A DNA stretch of 64,000 nucleotides from Aldrovandia affinis (lineage: Eukaryota; Chordata; Actinopteri; Notacanthiformes; Halosauridae), in assembly GCA_029706075.1 (NCBI GenBank), contig JAINUG010000018.1, positions 558,001 to 622,000 of the forward strand, read 5' to 3'. Positions 1 to 12,700 of this stretch are shown one piece after another (position 1 is the first letter of the stretch; each line of letters begins with the position of its first letter). A program made the position numbers and the translations under genes. Under the pieces are notes generated by a model. The model saw only the letters and a program-made list of their open reading frames with translations, had not been told where the DNA came from and ran no database searches.

Positions 1-469
1 CAGAAATTGTAAGAAGGATAAACAAGTTGTCCTTTCAGCATTTGTTATACTGAGCAAATATGTTTTTTTTTTTAAATTTCTTCCCATGACAGAATTAAAT
101 ATTTGGGTCAGTACTTGAGAACAAACTGCAACCACTTTTGAAAAATTGTTGTATGAAAAAATGTCTCGAGTCCAATTCACACACCATGTGTCACTTTTTT
201 AGAACACTATTTTAGTGGGTGGGGGTATTCCAACTGGCAGAAAATGTCACATCATTAAGTGTATTTTGGTGGCTGTCTAGTCAGATTGGAACTTAACAGC
301 GAAGTATATTTTAGCAGGTATCCAGTTATATTTCATGTTGACACAATGAAGGCACTGATTAACAAACTGTACCAGAGAGAAGAATAACAGACATAATGAA
401 GATGATCAATTCTCTGAGACAGACCTAGGATAAGTATAGTTTAAAAGAGTCTTTGTAAAAAGTAGCTAT

Positions 470-825
470 TTGTTCGAAACCCAACTGTAACAGACCAGCC
501 CTGTAATCAGACCAGCTGTCTGGTGGGGAAGGGGAATCAGGGGAAGGGGAAGGGGAAGGGGGAAGGGGAATTTGGCTGTCTGGAAGGGGGGGGAAGGGGG
601 AAGGGGGAGCTGGGAGCTGGCAGCTGGCAGGGGGAGCTGGCACGAACTCGCCGAGGAGCGGTAGGGCGACCTTGTTAAAACATGGTTGGGCGAGTTCTGT
701 TTCGGGGGCGGCAAACATTGCCTTGTGGTATTAGCTTGTCCCGTGGAGGCGGGTGGCAAGTTTGTGGGGGAGGGTAAATCGAAAAGAAATTGAGGAGAAA
801 AACTGAAAAAATTTGAAAAGAACAA
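470..825 (+). repeat. tRNA-derived SINE family A, copy 1
   Basis: A box-B-like GTTCGAAACCC starts near 473 and the copy ends in an A-rich tail near 800-825. Between them lie the family body words CTGTCTGG, GGCGAGTTCTGT and GGCGGGTGG. The same words recur at 3690, 10325, 27280 and 40688. The middle (521-640) has expanded into G-rich purine runs, which makes this copy longer and more diverged than the others. The open frames on the opposite strand here are proline-rich readings of these runs and are not genes. Confidence 0.6.
521..640 (+). repeat. G-rich purine tract (GGGGAA-type)
   Basis: At least ten runs of four or more G are separated by AA or short spacers, followed by repeated GGGAGCTGGCA units. 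This fits many G-quadruplex patterns on the plus strand. It lies inside a SINE copy. Confidence 0.8.
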
Positions 826-3689
826 CAAAAAAAGTAACTATTTGAAAAACTATGCCAGAAAGTTACTTTCTTTTTAACTACTTGATTGCAAATTATACAA
901 ATATTTATCAAGCAGTTGTAATGCATTAGACTACTATAAACTGAATTTGAACATACAGTTGCTGAATTATACTGGAATCAAAGGAAGTTTACTTTTAATG
1001 TAACTTGTCCATGTTAGTTTTTGCTATTTTTGAAGAGTTGGTATTCACAAATACAATTTCACATACAGTACATACTATTTCTGGCCCAGGTCTGCAATGA
1101 ACATTTTGTGATTTAATGCAATGAATCATTTTTGTGGGAAAATTAAGCTCCTTCCAAAATGTTGTGTCCAAAGTTGTGTAGCCTGTTATTGCTGAAACTT
1201 GCAACCTTTTAGTATTTTGGGCTGTTTAATTAGGTAATGATATTAGTTAAATTGATTTGTATCCACTTTCCTGGAGAGAAGCGGTCAGGTAGTTGAAAGG
1301 AGATGAGCTACAACAGATTCGCTTCAAGTATACATTTAATAAGTACCTAGCTTTACTTTGCTTCATATTTTAAGCTACAGTGGTGTTCGCAGGGACAAAA
1401 ACTAGACCAATCATGTTCTTGAATGCCTCGTAACAAACAAAAGCAAAGCATGTTATGTTACACAGAAAACATTTAGCACATGGACGGTGAATTGGGTAGT
1501 GTTGATTGGGATCAATTTTTCAGATTCAGTTATGTTTAAAAATTAATATATTGTAGAAACATGCAGTTTGCAAAACAAAACGCAGCATCCAGTCCATAAT
1601 TTATGAAAATTCTACTTCTAATAAAGGCAGTCTTTCAAGTTATCTAAGAATATAATCAATGAATAAAACCATTATAATTTTGTTTTCATAAAATAGTTTT
1701 GACTTTTATAGATTGTGCTTTTGTATCCTTGTGTTACAATCCCAGAACTTTCCAAGACTTTCAACAGCATTCAATATCCTTTTATCCAAGAATGTGTTCT
1801 AAAATCTGAGTATAGAAATATGAAAAATTATATCCCCAACAGTAATACAATTTATAATTGTATTATTTGTCAGAAGGTTTTATCCAAAACAACTTACAAG
1901 AGTGCATTAACATGGCTAAAGATCATGTCAGTAGGAGGGAGCAATATCACTTGTGGCCCGGTACACCTGCACCAATGAATTGAATGTATCCGGAGCCAGT
2001 GAAGCATTCTGGACAAGTTGCAGTGGCTTGATAGCACGTCATGAAAGCTGAACAGCTTTTAATGTGTTTTTTACCTGTGAATCCAGATATTAATTATATT
2101 CCAGCTATAGCAGGATAAACAGCTGTCACACTCACAACCTGGAATTCAATTAATTAATTGACCTTAGAGGAATGTCCTTTGTCTCCTAATCATTATGATT
2201 CACTGAGCTCTACTTAAATTCCCTTGAATCTGTTTTGAAATGAAGCACTTAGATGGATAGATGGAGTAACTTTAAATTACAATATAAAAATGCACCCGTG
2301 AGCTTTTGAGCACCAGTGCATGGTGTTCCCGTAGACTTCAAAGACATAAAAGGTCTCAAAACAATATATTCCTCTCGAAATACTTCCTTCAGCAAAGGCA
2401 TTGAATCCAGAAGTCATGTTTGATGCAAAACCACTGCAAATCATGGTCATCTTCTGGACTATTTGTCAATTGTAGAATAATTTTAAAACCATGATCCACC
2501 ATGCTCATGGTGTTGGTGCATGTTAATATGCTAATGGTAGGACAGTACAAAAAAAAGAGAGAGAGACTGATTCAAGTCAGTCATGATAAATGTGTTGGAC
2601 CTGCTGTTAGCAGTCAGATCGAGGTTCTGATGTTGAATCTGGACCCGATTCTTTGGTTCCATGAACCCTCTCACATACAGCACATCATGTCCAATGAATC
2701 TGCTTTGATCCACTGATCCACTTTGGAGGAATGCAGCATGTTGCACTCCCAATGACTTTTCGTTTTTCAGGAAGTGGCTGCAAGTTGATATACGAGTGTC
2801 CCATTCCCAGCAATGCATGATTGTTTTTCTTTCCATCCCCGCCCCCTCCTCTCCCCACTCAATTGGATTGAGTCCCACTCAGAGGCCAGATGTGTCAGAA
2901 GTCGATCCTCGCGACTGGGCTGCATTTAATGCACATTCCCCTGCGGTGGACCGCAACAGAGGTCACGCTCAGCAGACACTTCAAAAGGGGCCTTCCAGTC
3001 ACTTGTACATTAACGGGCCTTTTGTTTTCTAATGGACGCATAACCGTTTATTCTGAATCAAGCGATTCTGTTCGGAGAGGATGGAGAGGGTGTTGAGTGG
3101 GCGAAGGGGGGGTTTAAGTGGATGCCACAAGCTCCTGTTTTAGCCGTTCGGAAAGGTCAAAGTGGCCCACGCTCACTTTTTTCACCTCACGCTCGCTCAG
3201 CCTCCCACTTGATAACGGTGAGTCACAATTTCATTATGGTTATGATTTGAATTACTTAGCGGAATCAGTGCAGGTAAAATTACACACAGGCAACCTTTCT
3301 GCCCCTTTCCAGGAATTGATTCAACATTTCCAGAACAGGCTGATGGCAGCAGTAATTTCATCAATCCAGCGAAGTGACCGGCAGCATTACTGAGAAAAGG
3401 CACGTCCTGTACTTAATCACAGCCAGTTTATAATTGTGTCCAGGAATGTGTATAATTTGGTTTTACGGTAGCAGTAACACAGCTATTTAAAGCCATAGGT
3501 CTGTCCTAATCCAATAAAACCTAAATATTTCTGCACTTCTGAAATTATTGCTGACAGGAAAATAAGTGTTCAGTTTACACTGGAATGTTTACATCAGATA
3601 AAGAAATAGAGAAATAAGTTGTGTATTTAATTGCTTGAGTGGTCATTTTTTCCACCAATTATTCAGTACATTATATTAAATATATATAT
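826..3689. other. Intergenic, no gene seen
   Basis: AT-rich sequence with stop codons in all frames and only short unconvincing open frames. 2880-3420 is richer in CpG and could be a conserved non-coding block, but nothing in it matches a known protein or RNA family by eye. Confidence 0.5.
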
Positions 3690-3945
3690 ACTTTTTTTTT
3701 TTTCTTCCCATTTTCCTCCCAATTTGGTAGTCAATTATACCCTCCATTTCTTTTCAATTTGACCCTCACCCACAAACTCGCCGCCCACCTCCACGGGACG
3801 AGCTAATACCTTGAGGCAATGTTCGTCTCCTGAGACAGAACTCGCCCAACCCTGTTTACGAGGTTTCCCTACCGCTCCTCGGCAAACTCATGGCAGCTCT
3901 CCCTCCCCCCTTCCCCTGGGGCAGACAGCCAAACGCCGCCCCTGA
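3690..3945 (-). repeat. tRNA-derived SINE family A, copy 2
   Basis: It begins with a poly-T tract (antisense A tail) followed by the family word CTCCCAATTTGGTAGTCAAT. It then carries CTCGCCGCCCACC, GAGACAGAACTCGCCC and GCAGACAGCCAAACGCCG, which also occur at 27290-27520. The SINE is therefore in antisense. The tRNA-like head expected at the right-hand end is missing. Confidence 0.65.
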
Positions 3946-3984
3946 CATTATATTTTATTTAACATATGTATATTTAAATTAGGA

Positions 3985-4895
3985 ATGGCAACAAAATAAC
4001 AGACGGAACACCGGTATGACACAATATTAAAATATGAAATAGTACTATCATAAATTTTACGTAATACTGTGATAGAAAATCACGTGGCTATTTTCATGCG
4101 GGGAAAAATTATATTTCAACCGTTACCCTACTCAAATGTCTAAATAACCTATATTAAATAATATAATACTGGACCTGGGGTGTTTGCTAATGTCATTTAA
4201 TCCCACCACCTCTTTGGCTGTTCTTACATTTTGTTTTGTTTACAACGCGATTATGCACGTGCAGACAGCTCCCTCGCATTCCCTGGTAGGTAACTGTTAT
4301 TAGCTAGCTAGCTACCCATGCCCATAAATCTCCATTTGCAGTTCCTTATAAAACCTGCATGTCCGACGCTGATTCCGATGCTGAGGCGGTCTGTAATCAC
4401 AAATGATATCCCCCCAAAAACCGAACTCATTCATCCGTGGGGACACACTTTTGATTCAGAAAAAAAGATGGTGTTGTTGAGAACGGATCTCCCATCTGTA
4501 GAGAATGTGGGAAACATGTAATGGCCAGAAGAGGGAACACGTAAAACTTTGCATTCCACCTGTGTGCGCATCATCCTCCACGTTATGCCACAATGGAAAA
4601 AGCGAGTAGCTAAATACAGTACTAGATCCGATAAGCTGATAACGCGATAAAGCAAAGTTAATGATTTAAATTGATTTAAACATACAATTACAAGGAGTGA
4701 ACTATATTCAGTTGCATTTTTTTTTTTTTTTTTCAATTAAAATGGTATATAAATCTGCAAAGAGCCATACAATAAACGGATCGAGTTGTAAACTTTGTGT
4801 GCTTAAAAACTGATACTGTGTTATACCTAAAACCGTGATATTGAGTAGTACGATTATCATACCGTGAAAAGTTCATACCGTCACAGCCCTAGGCT
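3985..4895. mobile_element. Possible hAT-like non-autonomous element remnant
   Basis: The right end (4800-4895) reads as degenerate repeats of ACCGTGA with CATACCGTCACAGCCCTA at the border. A related ACACCGGTATGACAC stretch with similar following words lies at 4007-4035. Ends of this kind are common in fish hAT elements. I cannot show clean terminal repeats or an 8-bp target duplication, and the interior has no transposase frame. Confidence 0.3.
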
Positions 4896-4899
4896 GTTC

Positions 4900-5878
4900 T
4901 TTAGTAAGAGAAAGCACTCATCCAAAGGTGTTTTTTTGCCAGAAATAACATCCCGTTTCCCCATTTGCAAAAACACAATTTTTTTCATAAAGCCCATCTC
5001 GCAAGCCATGGATACTGTTTCATTGGAGTGTGGGCGGGTCATCTGCTTATTTGAACTCAGACTGAATAAAATAAAATCATCAAATTAAGCGTGTCTGAGC
5101 TGGAGCACTCAATAAACCCCTCAGTTCCATACTTCAGATATTGCACATTATAAATGAAATTGCTAAAGTACAAGAGCTGAGACTACAACAATGAACACTG
5201 TACTTTCCATCAGAAATATAGTTACTCAATTTTGTACACCTTATGCCTTTAAAAACATGACAAATTCTTTCAATTCTTAATTTTTCACAAGGAATCAGTC
5301 ATGTTAACCAAGCATTAAAAGAAACGTATTGCTCTGCACATTTTAGAAGAAATGTATATTATTCTGATTCGGAATACTGATTAAATAGCTATTTAACCAA
5401 TTGAGCGTTCATGGTTGACCATGATGCACTCTGTCACCTCAGCACCTCACCTCTATGCATAGGTTATGGGCTGAATGTCAATCCTGGTAAAAATGAACCA
5501 ATCCTGGCCATTCCAGTGCCAACTGTGGGTGGCGGCCCAGCAATGGGGCATTCATTAATTGGCTGTTGCGTCTCCCAGGGAGGACCAGAATTTCAATTGA
5601 ATGCCATCTCGTATAAGAGTGTCAAAGTGTACTCGTTGGACACAATGACAGCACAGCTATGCAGAGGACTGCACAGTGAAGCAGCAGCTTGCAGCACGCA
5701 CTTTGCAGGAGAGTATGTGCTCGCCTGTGCTCTCCCAAACTAACAGAGGACAGAAGACAAGGCAGCAATGAGACGGGCCTATGAATATGAGTGGGCATCA
5801 GGGAAAAACAGGGAATAAAAATGAATAAAACCACCAAAATAAAAACAAGCCTGACAAAACTCAGAAAGGAAACCAGCC
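4900..5878. other. Intergenic, no gene seen
   Basis: No repeat family, RNA gene or protein recognised. The 110-aa open frame at 5411-5743 has no family resemblance and no supporting splice or composition signal. Confidence 0.45.
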
Positions 5879-6060
5879 GTGCCTCATTTAGCAAGTGACC
5901 ACTGCCTCCATGCGATCAGTGTGTTGGAAGTTGGACTGAGTCAGCACACTGTGGCTAAGCGTCTGGGGTGTTCACCGCAAATAGTTTATAACCTAGCAAT
6001 ATACTGGCACACTGATTGGCCAACGTCACACAACCATGCCAAGATCAACACATGTTCACC
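5879..6060 (+). pseudogene. Tc1/mariner transposase N-terminal fragment
   Basis: The translated stretch contains ISVLEVGLSQHTVAKRLGCS followed by a degraded helix, the pattern of the first helix-turn-helix of Tc1-type transposases (family pattern: ...EAGLSQRTVAARLGVSQSVVSRL). Only about 50 residues remain and no catalytic domain or terminal repeats are visible. It is a relic. Confidence 0.5.
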
Positions 6061-6503
6061 CTCAGTCATCATGATGTGCCATCACTAATATAGTATATTT
6101 ACATACATAAAAAGTAACAAGATATAATGCAAGAATGACATGGGTCCAGGTTCAGAAAGATTGAAAACCCTTGGGGTTGATTCATCTTTGTGATAGTCAT
6201 TTTAACACATATGATTGCTATATTTATATTCACTTCCTACTCTGTGGGCAGGATTTAGGTTTTTGGTTATGCAAACAATATCCATACCTGAATAAACGGA
6301 ATATATTATTTTGTACTTTGGTTTTAAAATCAGTGTTCCTCAGATTGTATTTGCTCAAATGGATTGCAGTGGGCACAACTGAGAAACTCAATAAAAGTCT
6401 ATCAAAATAGGGATTCCAATTATTAACAGAGCTCAGATTTGAATAAAAACAAGAAATATGCTTTCCAACACGAAGTACAATATCCATATTTTAATTGAGT
6501 CTC

Positions 6504-6509
6504 TTTATT
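6504..6509 (-). terminator. Polyadenylation signal of PSMG2
   Basis: TTTATT on the plus strand reads AATAAA on the gene strand. It lies about 255 bases beyond the PSMG2 stop codon, a normal distance for a short 3' UTR. Confidence 0.6.
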
Positions 6510-6762
6510 CAGTATATACAGGCATATAAACATATTAGATATTTACTGAATGAGACCCAAGTACATGTGGCTGCTATAGAAAAAGTAGACTGAGGGTTCA
6601 TAACTAAGCAAGACCCAATTTTGTGATGGAATCCTAATATTAAGGGGCAATGGCCCTGTGGGGAACGCACCAAAGGTCCTTTTGCAGGGCGTGCAACGAG
6701 CCCCTTCCCTGTGTTGGCTGCTGGGGGGGGGTGTCAGCTGTGAGAGGGGGCCTGCTCTGGGC

Positions 6763-9700
6763 TCAGAAGAGGGCCGGAGGGATGCCACTCCCGAACAGCA
6801 ATCTCCAGGACCAGGGGGCTCTCCACTGTGAGGACACGTCGCTCTGACGGGACGAGAAACAGAGCGAAAAATAAACACATTTTTAAAAAGGCTCTTGTTC
6901 AGCAAACTCAGCTGCGTGTTCTACCCACACCACTACATTAGATACGGAGGCTGTGACCAGGACACTTACAGGTTTGGCCACGAGGTGGAGCCAGTCGTTA
7001 AGATGGTTGACGAGGGCAAACGCGTCTGGGATGTTGTCGCCTTCGGAGCAGAAGGTCAACACCACTGCCAAAGGGACGTCTTCAGAACAGCTAGAAACAA
7101 ATATCTCAATTCAGAACGGATACATTTCAATATCCTGCACAATTTGTTAATGTTTAATCACAAATCATTTTGCAAACGCTTAAAGTTTTTCCCAAATGGC
7201 TAAATTAATGGCTAAACTATTTTAGACGTACTAGTAACCCCTTCACAAGTGCTGTCTTTTCATTTCTCTCTGCTTTAAAAAGTCAGTTAACTCTATTTTA
7301 GGCGATGGAGTTCCCTATAAATTAATGTGCTCCAGACTCCACCTCCAATCAGCCCCTTTGCAAAAGATTCAGTGGCACTCTGGCTGTGTGGGGGAACATT
7401 TAATGTGGTCCATTTAATGAGTCAGCCACTGGATCACATTAATCATTTATTTCCACTGCATTGGAGTTTGTTTTAATTTAGACCAAAAGGGGGAAAATGT
7501 TTTTAATTGGTCCATTAAGATATTGCGGTTTTTTTACGATTCCATTTTTGTTTTACTGCTGCATACTGCAGTACTTTGTTAGTATTTGACTCCTGTAGTT
7601 TGTTACAAAAGAAGAGACTTCAAGACTTCTTGCAGCCCATTGTCTCCAGAAATGGAAAAGTGGAATTCTTTAGGTTTAGCTTCAGTCTGCTAGTGACATC
7701 ATGTAAACAAAGCTATAACCAACCAGCCTTAGTAACCATACCTGTATTTCAATTAGACTAATGTTACAAAATTTCAACAGCGTTTTATGATTGGAAGGGA
7801 ATTAACTACATAGCTAATGTCATTACTGCGTATAACACCACACAAACACCTATATTTCATAAGGATTCTTATATCTAATTGTTATCATTTAAATGGTCAA
7901 AAAAAATCCTGTTTTCATAATTTTCATGCATTTTGACACACCCATTATATACAAATCGTGTTAAACCAGCATTACATTTCCACAGTTTGTAATCAAAGAG
8001 GGGAGTAATTGCAGCTGTTCAAGTAAAGGCATCCTGTAACGCTGCTGAAAAGCACTAAACCTCAAGCACCCTCACGAACCAGTCTGTGTAGAGGCCTTTA
8101 GTGAAGCCCCCTCCTGGAATGTAGAGCCTCTTCTCTGTGTCGCTGACCCCGGGGAACAGAGCCACCCTCTCCATCTCTCTCCACTGCAGCTCCTTCAGGT
8201 CGTCGCTGACGATGCGCTGCATGGCCGGGCTCAGCAGGTACCGTAGGGGAGTGCTGGATAGAATCAAACAAACCAGTTAGCAATTTGCTTTGTGTGGCTT
8301 GTACCCCTTATTTTCCTTTTACTTTTTGTTATTCATTGGTAGGTAGTTTCTGTACTTGGTACTTGGGCCCACCTGGCACCTCTGAGATAGTTTTTTCCTC
8401 TATGAGCATATTGCAGTTCTTGTTATAATTGTTTTATGTTGAAAGATAATGCTTCATCTTCTTGAATGTACACCGATCAGCCACAACATTAAAACCACCT
8501 GCCTAATATTGTGTAGGTTCCCCTCATGCCACCAAAACAGCTCTGACCCATCGAGGCATGGACTCCACAAGACCTCTGAAGGTGTCCTGTGGTATCTGGC
8601 ACCAAGACGTTAGCAGCAGATTCTTTAAGTCCTGTACGTTGTGAGGTGATGCCTCCATGGATTGGACTTGTTGGTCCAGCACATCCCACAGATGCTCGAT
8701 CGGAATGAGATCTGGGGAATTTGGAGGCCAAGTCAACACCTTGAACTCTTTGTCATGTTCCTCAAACCATTCCTGAACAATTTTTGCAGTGTGGCAGGGC
8801 ACATTATCCTGCTGAAAGAGGCCACTGCCATCAGGGAATACCGTTGCCATGAAGGGGTGTACTTGGTCTGCAACAATGTTTAGGTAGGTGGTACGTGTCA
8901 AAGAAACATCCACATGAATGCCAGGACCCAAGGTTTCCCAGCAGAACATTGCCCAGAGCATCACACTGCCTCCGCCGGCTGGCCTCCTTCCCATAGTGCA
9001 TCCTGGTGCCATCTCTTCCCCAGGTGAATGACGCACACGCACCCGGCCATCCACATGATGTAAAAGAAAACGTGATTCATCAGACCAGCCCACCTTCTTC
9101 CATTGCTCCATGGTCCAGTTCTGACGCTCACGTGCCCATTGTAGGTGCTTTCGGCGGTGGACAGGGGTCAGCATGGGCACTTTGACTGGTCTGCGGCTAC
9201 GCAGCCCCATACGCAGCAAGCTGCGATGCACTGTGTGTTCTGACACCTTTATATCATAGCCAGAATAAACTTTTTCTGCTATTTGTGCTACAGTAGCTCT
9301 TCTGTGGGATCGGACCAGACGGGCTAGCCTTTGCTCCCTACCCGCATCAATGAGCCTTGGGCGCCCATGACCCTGTCGCCGGTTCACCGGTTGTCCTTCC
9401 TTGGACCACTTTTGGTAGGTACTAACCACTGCATGCCGGAAACACCCCACAAGACCTGCCGTTTTGGAGATGCTCTGACCCAGTTGTTTAGCCATCACAA
9501 TTTGGCCCTTGTCAAGGTCGCTCAGATCCTTACGCTTGCCCATTATTCCTGCTTCCAAAACATCAACTTCAAGAACTGACTGTTCACTTGCTGCCTAATA
9601 TATCCCACCCCTTGACAGGCGCCATTGTATTGAGATGATCAATGTTATTCACCTCACCTGTCAGTGGTTTTAATGTTGTGGCTGATCGGTGTATATACAG

Positions 9701-12700
9701 GTAACTGCCAAAATAAAGGAAACACCAACAGTCTTTAAAAAAATATATATATACACTACCGTTCAAAAGTTTGGGGTCACCTGCTGGAAACTATTTTTAT
9801 CTCATAATTGACAATGCTTTACACCGTATACATTTCTGTAAATACTTTAAAATGACAAAAAAACACATGTAACAATGAACAAAATGAACATCAAAGAAAT
9901 GTTCAAGAAAATTATATTGAAAATTTAATCTTGGATTCCTCAAAATAGTCACCCTTTGGCGTGAGAATAGCCTCACAAACAGTGGCCATTCGGTTAATAC
10001 GTTTTAGCAGGAAATCACCCGACATGTTTTCCCAGCTATCCTGCAGCAATTCCCAGAGAAACTTGTGGGTTGCTTTGCTTTGACTCTTCCTTTCCAGTTT
10101 GTCCCATACAAGTTCTATGGGATTGAGGTCTGGACACTGGGCAGGCCAGGTCTTTAGTTTGAGTTGTTGTTCACATTCCTCCTTCACCAGATAGTTCTTG
10201 CACAACTTCAAGGTGTGTTTCGGGTCGTTATCTTGCTGAAGAATGAAGGAGTGCCCGATTAGCCATAGTCCAGATGGAAGGTGACCCCAAACTTTTGAAC
10301 GGTAGTGTATATATATATATTATTTTATTTCAGATTTTTTCATTTAATTTAGTAGCCAATTGTACCCTCTTTATATGGCAACTATCCCCCCCTCGTACTA
10401 CAAGCTTGCCGCCGCAGCTCTGGGACCAGCAGTGACAAAGGTGATGAACCGCCTCCTCCGAGACAGAACCCACCAAGCTGTCGACCGTAACTCCAGTACA
10501 CACAGAGCCAAGCTTATGGCGAGCTTATGCCGGTTTCCCTCCCCCCTCCTAGCAGGTGCCTTTACTGGTACACCACCTGGGTGCCCAACCTAAAATGTCT
10601 TAATAGGGCGTTGGGCCACTACAAGCCACCAGAACAGCTTCAACATGCCTTGGCATAGATTCTACAAGTGTCTGGAACTCTATTGGAGGGATGCAACACC
10701 ATTCTTCCATGAAAAATTACATTGTTTGGGGTTTTGTTGAAGGTGGTGAAAAATGCAGTCTCAGGCACTGATCTAAAATCTCCCATAAGTGTTCAATTTG
10801 GTTGAGATCTGGTGACAGATGGCCATGGCATATGGTTTACATCATTCCATCAAACCATTCAGTGACCACTCGTGCCCTGTGGATTGGAGCATTGTTATCC
10901 TGGAAGAGACCACTTCCATCAGGATAGAAATGCTTCACCATAGGATGAAGGTGATAACATTTATTGGAATTTACCTTGCACCTCTATTCTGTCTCTTACC
11001 AGAATATAAAAAAGCTTTTAAAAAGGACAGATTTACTCCCTTCAGTCTTACATTAGAAATGTGCCTTTAATACAATGAAGCATTTAGGCTGAAAATAATT
11101 TCCATGCTACAGAGCAAGAGCTATTTAAGCTACATCTCTTTCTGCAGATCCAATAGCTTGTATGCAATTGCTGGATTATTTCAGAAAAACTAAACATGGA
11201 TGGAAATCAAGTGAAAAGTGAATACAGCTTTGTATTACATTATTTGGAAGAAAATATACAACTTGTGTATGTTGTGGGTATTTGTACAAAAGTGAACAGA
11301 CCCAAAGTACTGTTTTTTTTTTTCTTTTTGTGAACATAGTTTGGTAGTTGACATTTTCTAGAATTACATCCGTCTTTAAATGATTTTTGTAATATTAGGT
11401 TATATGAAAGGATATGAGAAGAAACATGATCCAGTTGATGGGCAGTAGCCAGCTAGTGAGTGGGGTTGGGGCTGAAGTTAGCTAGCCAATGCTAATGTAG
11501 CGAACAATGGCTTTAAACCTTTGCAGGCCTTTTTGCTTTTTTCAAAGCACCAATCAAAAGACAGATTCGCATGGACTTATTTTTTGCATTATCAATTCCA
11601 TGAAAGGCCTCTTTGGCAGCAAAAACAGGTTGGTTTATGAGGGCAAAACGGATCTACAACAGAAGATTGTTCAAAGAAAAATGTCAAATTAAGAAGTAGT
11701 TTCTTACTTGTGAATCTGCTGGTCATCCCTCTGATAAGCATGACTGCTGGACAATAAAACGGTTCTAGCAAATCCACTAGATTTGATCCAGGAAATAATC
11801 AGCTTGCGAAATTGTTTATGCTTTGTCTAAAGGAGAGGGAAAAAATTGTCTTGGGATTAGTCTTTTTTTAATAGTCTCCAGATCATTTGAACATGTAACA
11901 TAGTAAATTCATAGCATAAATATGATTATTTAAGACAAAAAAACGATTGTAATGACTGTAAACGATTAACTGGTTAATTAAATCATCTGTAACATCATTG
12001 ACCGTTTGAAATGAGACGTTCCGCTGGAAGTAGCTATGACAGTCAAATGCAGCAGTAATGATTCGTGACTACAGTGAGGTTCCTTTGGCAAGTACTAGCT
12101 AGTCTTTTCTTTGTTCAGTACAAGGTTGAAATGCACAGCGGCTATTAAGGCAAGTCCTCAATACAGTACCTGCGGTGCAAATGTGTACATTTAAAAAGTT
12201 CATTGATGGATTCCGAGCTTACCTGAATGAGTGGTGTACGGATCTGTAGTACGACCAACTTCAAGTCCGGCAGAGAGTACACTGTGCACAAGAAAAACAA
12301 TGAAAGGCATTATCTTTATAGCAACAAGCTGGCCAATATAACGTTAAAAACGAACAGAACAAGATCTTATCCATCTTACTGTCATTAATGTAGCGAACTT
12401 TTCTACCCACCTTCCGCAGCCGTGCACAGTTCATTTGAATCATCTGCGGACATCGCATAAGGATTGTTCCCTGCCATGGGAATGAGACAGTCGGTGTGGA
12501 AGTGTCCAACTCGGGACATGTTCAGCGTGGAAATGATCAGGTCTGTCGCCAGTTGGCCCACATTCCCCACCGACACAGCAGGCTATTGAAACGGACGAAA
12601 TCATGAAAGATATCAGACAGCATTGCACAAATGCGTTATATAGTATATAATACGTAAACGAATGTAGCGAAGTAAGCCAACCAATATCCATGCTGTTCCT

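Larger units (their letters stand above)
9698..10985 (-). mobile_element. Mariner-type relic carrying two nested insertions
   Basis: The left terminus CAGGTAACTGCCAAAATAAA begins right after a TA at 9696-9697. The element's next segment, TAAAATGTCTTAATAGGGCG, does not follow until 10589, because a Tc1 copy (9754-10307) and a SINE A copy (10325-10588) sit in between. From 10589 to about 10985 the antisense of a degraded transposase gene continues. The right end is missing. Related ends occur at 16589 and at 46282/46495. Confidence 0.7.

Noticed and set aside
425-828. Proline/serine-rich open frames on the minus strand
   Set aside because: They are readings of the G-rich purine runs inside a SINE copy.
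5411-5743. 110-aa open frame as a possible gene
   Set aside because: No recognisable domain, no splice partners, composition like the surroundings.
6650-6847. 65-aa plus-strand frame opposite PSMG2 exon 7
   Set aside because: The minus-strand reading ends in the conserved PSMG2 carboxyl terminus; the plus frame is a shadow.
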